DNA of 64,000 nucleotides from Cytomitobacter sp965233535 (GTDB lineage: Bacteria > Pseudomonadota > Alphaproteobacteria > CAJXXZ01 > 1604HC). The position numbers were made by a program, and so were the translations under genes. The stretch's first letter is position 1. Every line of letters begins with the position of its first letter. The notes beneath the pieces are model-generated. The model did not search any database. It was not told the DNA's origin and saw nothing but the letters and a program-made list of their open reading frames with translations. Where the stretch lies: the NCBI GenBank assembly GCA_965233535.1, contig OZ247489.1, positions 310,001 to 374,000 of the forward strand, in the 5' to 3' direction. Below, piece after piece: positions 61,956-64,000 of the stretch.

Positions 61956-63635
61956 ATGAATAAGCTAATGTTAATAGATTCTATTGATGAGTCTAATATA
62001 CAAATTGCGATTGTAGAAAATGGAAAATTAGCAAACTTTTTCTTCGAATCTAATGAAAACAACTCTACTGTAGGTAATGTGTATTTAGGGCGTATAGATC
62101 ATGTTGAGCATTCCTTACAAGCATATTTTGTAGATTATGGTGCTGGAAAAAATGGATTTTTATCATTTTCAGCCTCAAAAGATCCTTTGGTAAAAAATCA
62201 AAAGATTATAGTGCAAATTGTTAAAGATGAAAAAGAAAATAAAGGAGCTATGCTTACTACTTTTGTAGAAATCAAAAGCTTATTTCTTGTGGCATTAATC
62301 AACAAACCAAAGGGATGTTCAATTTCAAAGAAAATTTCTGCAAAAAGTGATAGAGAATTAATGCAGTCATGGCATGCAAAGTTGAATGTTGAACATAATT
62401 GCCATTTAATATTTAGGCATGCTGCTTTAGATAAAAAGTATAAACATATAAGTCAAGATTTTGAAAAAATTAAATCAAAAATAGATTGTATTTATGCAGC
62501 AGCAGAAAAATCAAAAGTACGTTTGCTAATTAAATCACAATCCATTATTGAAAAAGCTATTATAGATTATTATAAGCCTGGTACAGAAGTATATGTTGAA
62601 GGTCAAATTCCAAGTTATATATCAAGTTATGCGAAGAAATATAATAAAGCAGTTCCAATCTTTAAATTTCATGATGTGGAAAATCAAATTGAAGCATTAT
62701 TTTGTGATCGAGTAAATTTACCATCAGGTGGGTATATTAATATTCAACATACAGAAGCACTAACATCTATTGATGTGAACTCTGGGGTATGTAAAAAGGA
62801 AAACTCTATAGATAAAACTGCCCTTTTTACTAACCTTGAAGCAGCAAGAGAAATTGCTCATCAATTAATTTTACGTGATATCGGTGGTTTGATTGTTATA
62901 GATTTTATAGATATGTACCAAAAACAGAGCATGGAAATGCTTGAAAAGCAAATTTCTTCAAGTATGGCTGGGGATAAAGCAAAATATAATTTAGGAGAAC
63001 TTGATCGTTTTTCATTATTTGCAATTTCTAGGCAACAGTTACGAAAAAATACATTTTTATCAATGCATAAAAGATGCGTAACATGCCATGGTGTTGGCTT
63101 TGTAAGAAAAGATTCTGCAATGTCTGCATTTATTTTAAGACAAATCACTAATTTAATTAAACAAAGAACTGTGCAAAGTATATTGATTAAATGTCGTTCT
63201 GACCTTGTTTTTTATATGCTAAACCACAAAAAAGATATTATATGCTTTTTGGAAAACTCTTATGACAAGAAAATTCATTTTGAAACTAATGTTATGGTTG
63301 ATAAGACTCAAATTCTTTATAAAGAAAAAGATGAGTTTCATGAATATGATTTGCGTGATATTGAAAAAGAAATTCAAAGTGGTGAATTCCGTGTTACAGA
63401 AGATGAGATTGTTCTTGATAAAACAAAATCCGTACAATCATCTGATAAAGCAGAGCCTCTAAAAATTTGTATTACAAGAGAAGACAAGAAGTATAATGAT
63501 TTTAACGACTCTATTTTGAAAAATAACTATATTGAATTTATTGAACCTAGAATGTCTATTCATAAAACTCCTCATTCATTTTTAGCTAAAGAGCCGGTGA
63601 TTTTTGTTAACAATCAAGTTGTAGGTATCATATGA
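61956..63635 (+). CDS. rng: Ribonuclease E/G
   Basis: Endoribonuclease for mRNA decay and rRNA/tRNA maturation; 559 aa, essentially the catalytic half. An S1 domain is at about 35-115 (VYLGRIDHVEHSLQAYFVDYG). The DNase I-like site has TSIDVNSGV and GGLIVIDFIDM with the two catalytic Asp, and the zinc link is CVTCHGVGFV (CxxC). The C-terminal scaffold of large RNase E is missing and only about 150 aa follow, so this could be RNase G or a minimal RNase E; I use rng with caution. It overlaps xseA by 4 bp (ATGA). Confidence 0.9.
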   Translation: MNKLMLIDSIDESNIQIAIVENGKLANFFFESNENNSTVGNVYLGRIDHVEHSLQAYFVDYGAGKNGFLSFSASKDPLVKNQKIIVQIVKDEKENKGAMLTTFVEIKSLFLVALINKPKGCSISKKISAKSDRELMQSWHAKLNVEHNCHLIFRHAALDKKYKHISQDFEKIKSKIDCIYAAAEKSKVRLLIKSQSIIEKAIIDYYKPGTEVYVEGQIPSYISSYAKKYNKAVPIFKFHDVENQIEALFCDRVNLPSGGYINIQHTEALTSIDVNSGVCKKENSIDKTALFTNLEAAREIAHQLILRDIGGLIVIDFIDMYQKQSMEMLEKQISSSMAGDKAKYNLGELDRFSLFAISRQQLRKNTFLSMHKRCVTCHGVGFVRKDSAMSAFILRQITNLIKQRTVQSILIKCRSDLVFYMLNHKKDIICFLENSYDKKIHFETNVMVDKTQILYKEKDEFHEYDLRDIEKEIQSGEFRVTEDEIVLDKTKSVQSSDKAEPLKICITREDKKYNDFNDSILKNNYIEFIEPRMSIHKTPHSFLAKEPVIFVNNQVVGII

Positions 63636-64000
63636 GTCAAGATATTCCAACTTTCGGTGTCAAATCTTTATCGATGTCGATTAAAAGAATGCTAGAATCA
63701 TCTTATAGTAAAATTTATATAAAAGGACAAGTTAGTCAGCCTAAAAGAATGAATCATTTATATTTTTCCTTAAAAGAGGAAGATGCAGTGCTTGACTGTG
63801 TGTGTTGGGCTAATGTCAAATTAAGCTTCGAACCTCAACATGATATGGAAATTATTTGCTGTGGTAGAATTTCAAGTTACCCTGGTAGGTCTAAATATCA
63901 AATTATTATTTTATCAGTAGAGCATATTGGAGATTCTCAAGTTTTGGAGAAAAGAAAACTAGCACTTCAAAAAGAAGGTTTATTCGATATTAGTAAAAAA
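63632..64000 (+). CDS. xseA: Exodeoxyribonuclease VII large subunit, 5' part (runs off window)
   Basis: First 123 codons only. TFGVKSLSMSIKRMLESSYSK, then IYIKGQVSQPKRMNHLYFSL and CVCWANVKLSF form the OB-fold of XseA, which binds single-stranded DNA. Later come CCGRISSYPGRSKYQIII and VEHIGDSQV. LQKEGLFDISKK is the usual join to the catalytic domain (KLxxEGLFDxxRK). The start codon overlaps the RNase E/G stop (ATGA), so translation is coupled. The rest of the gene lies outside the window. Confidence 0.92.
   Translation, partial: MSQDIPTFGVKSLSMSIKRMLESSYSKIYIKGQVSQPKRMNHLYFSLKEEDAVLDCVCWANVKLSFEPQHDMEIICCGRISSYPGRSKYQIIILSVEHIGDSQVLEKRKLALQKEGLFDISKK

Overview
The window is strongly AT-rich bacterial DNA with densely packed housekeeping genes on both strands. 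It most resembles a reduced, host-associated alphaproteobacterium, with a Holosporales- or Rickettsiales-like endosymbiont as the best guess. Pointers are a class I (LysK-type) lysyl-tRNA synthetase, a long B12-dependent ribonucleotide reductase (NrdJ), the alphaproteobacterial type of SerC, PmtA-like methyltransferases, an LdtR-like MarR regulator, little amino-acid biosynthesis, and many secreted proteins without recognisable families. The taxonomic call is inference; no rRNA gene lies in the window. I see no insertion sequence, prophage or CRISPR array.

Layout. 1-1022: end of a CDP-alcohol phosphatidyltransferase (pgsA-like), then dut. 1105-6199: two paralogous secreted proteins, one acidic/proline-rich, one a giant coiled coil with an IQ-like motif. 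6643-9756: infB with a large Arg/Gly/Phe repeat domain. 10646-16196: aspS (with a Cys-rich insert) divergent from murG, two tandem PmtA-like methyltransferases, a degenerate biotin ligase, an LdtR-like regulator. 16342-23195: two secreted-protein genes sharing a nearly identical 1162-bp 5' segment but with different 3' halves, flanking serC and a secreted hypothetical gene. 23317-31684: hemW, lysS, amn-rpe, era with a long RGG-like tail, tag. 31782-37711: tRNA-fMet, tRNA-Leu-tig-clpP-clpX, a Xer-like recombinase, tRNA-Asp. 37917-38154: 34 perfect copies of a 7-bp repeat. 38746-44009: suhB-like, efp, tRNA-Lys, nrdJ. 44189-52270: two secreted kinase-like paralogues (one frameshifted at its 5' end), a tricorn-type protease, an orphan secretin. 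52434-60470: infA, a DegP-like pseudoprotease, rsmA, rho-rnhB, a porin-like protein, a secreted protein. 60462-64000: murC, an RNase E/G, and the start of xseA.

Three themes cut across the window. (1) About 17 genes have a TATAAT-like -10 hexamer ending only 5-8 nt before the start codon and no Shine-Dalgarno sequence. This predicts leaderless mRNAs and also corrects several start codons. Other genes (tig, clpX, nrdJ, rho, the 16.4/20.9-kb paralogues) have ordinary ribosome binding sites. (2) Ribosome-associated factors carry large, probably disordered cationic extensions: IF-2 (N-terminal RGF/PGG repeats), Era (C-terminal RGG/DR repeats) and trigger factor (Lys-rich tail). AspRS carries a Cys/Asn/Ser-rich insert. 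(3) Several envelope or secreted proteins look like host-interaction factors or pseudoenzymes: a DegP homologue without catalytic His/Asp, a SuhB homologue without two metal-binding Asp, and a kinase-like pair.

Functionally the region supports translation, proteostasis (tig, clpP, clpX, tricorn), peptidoglycan synthesis (murG, murC), RNA turnover and transcription termination (RNase E/G, rho, rnhB), DNA precursor supply (nrdJ, dut), and salvage of nucleotides into pentose phosphates (amn-rpe).
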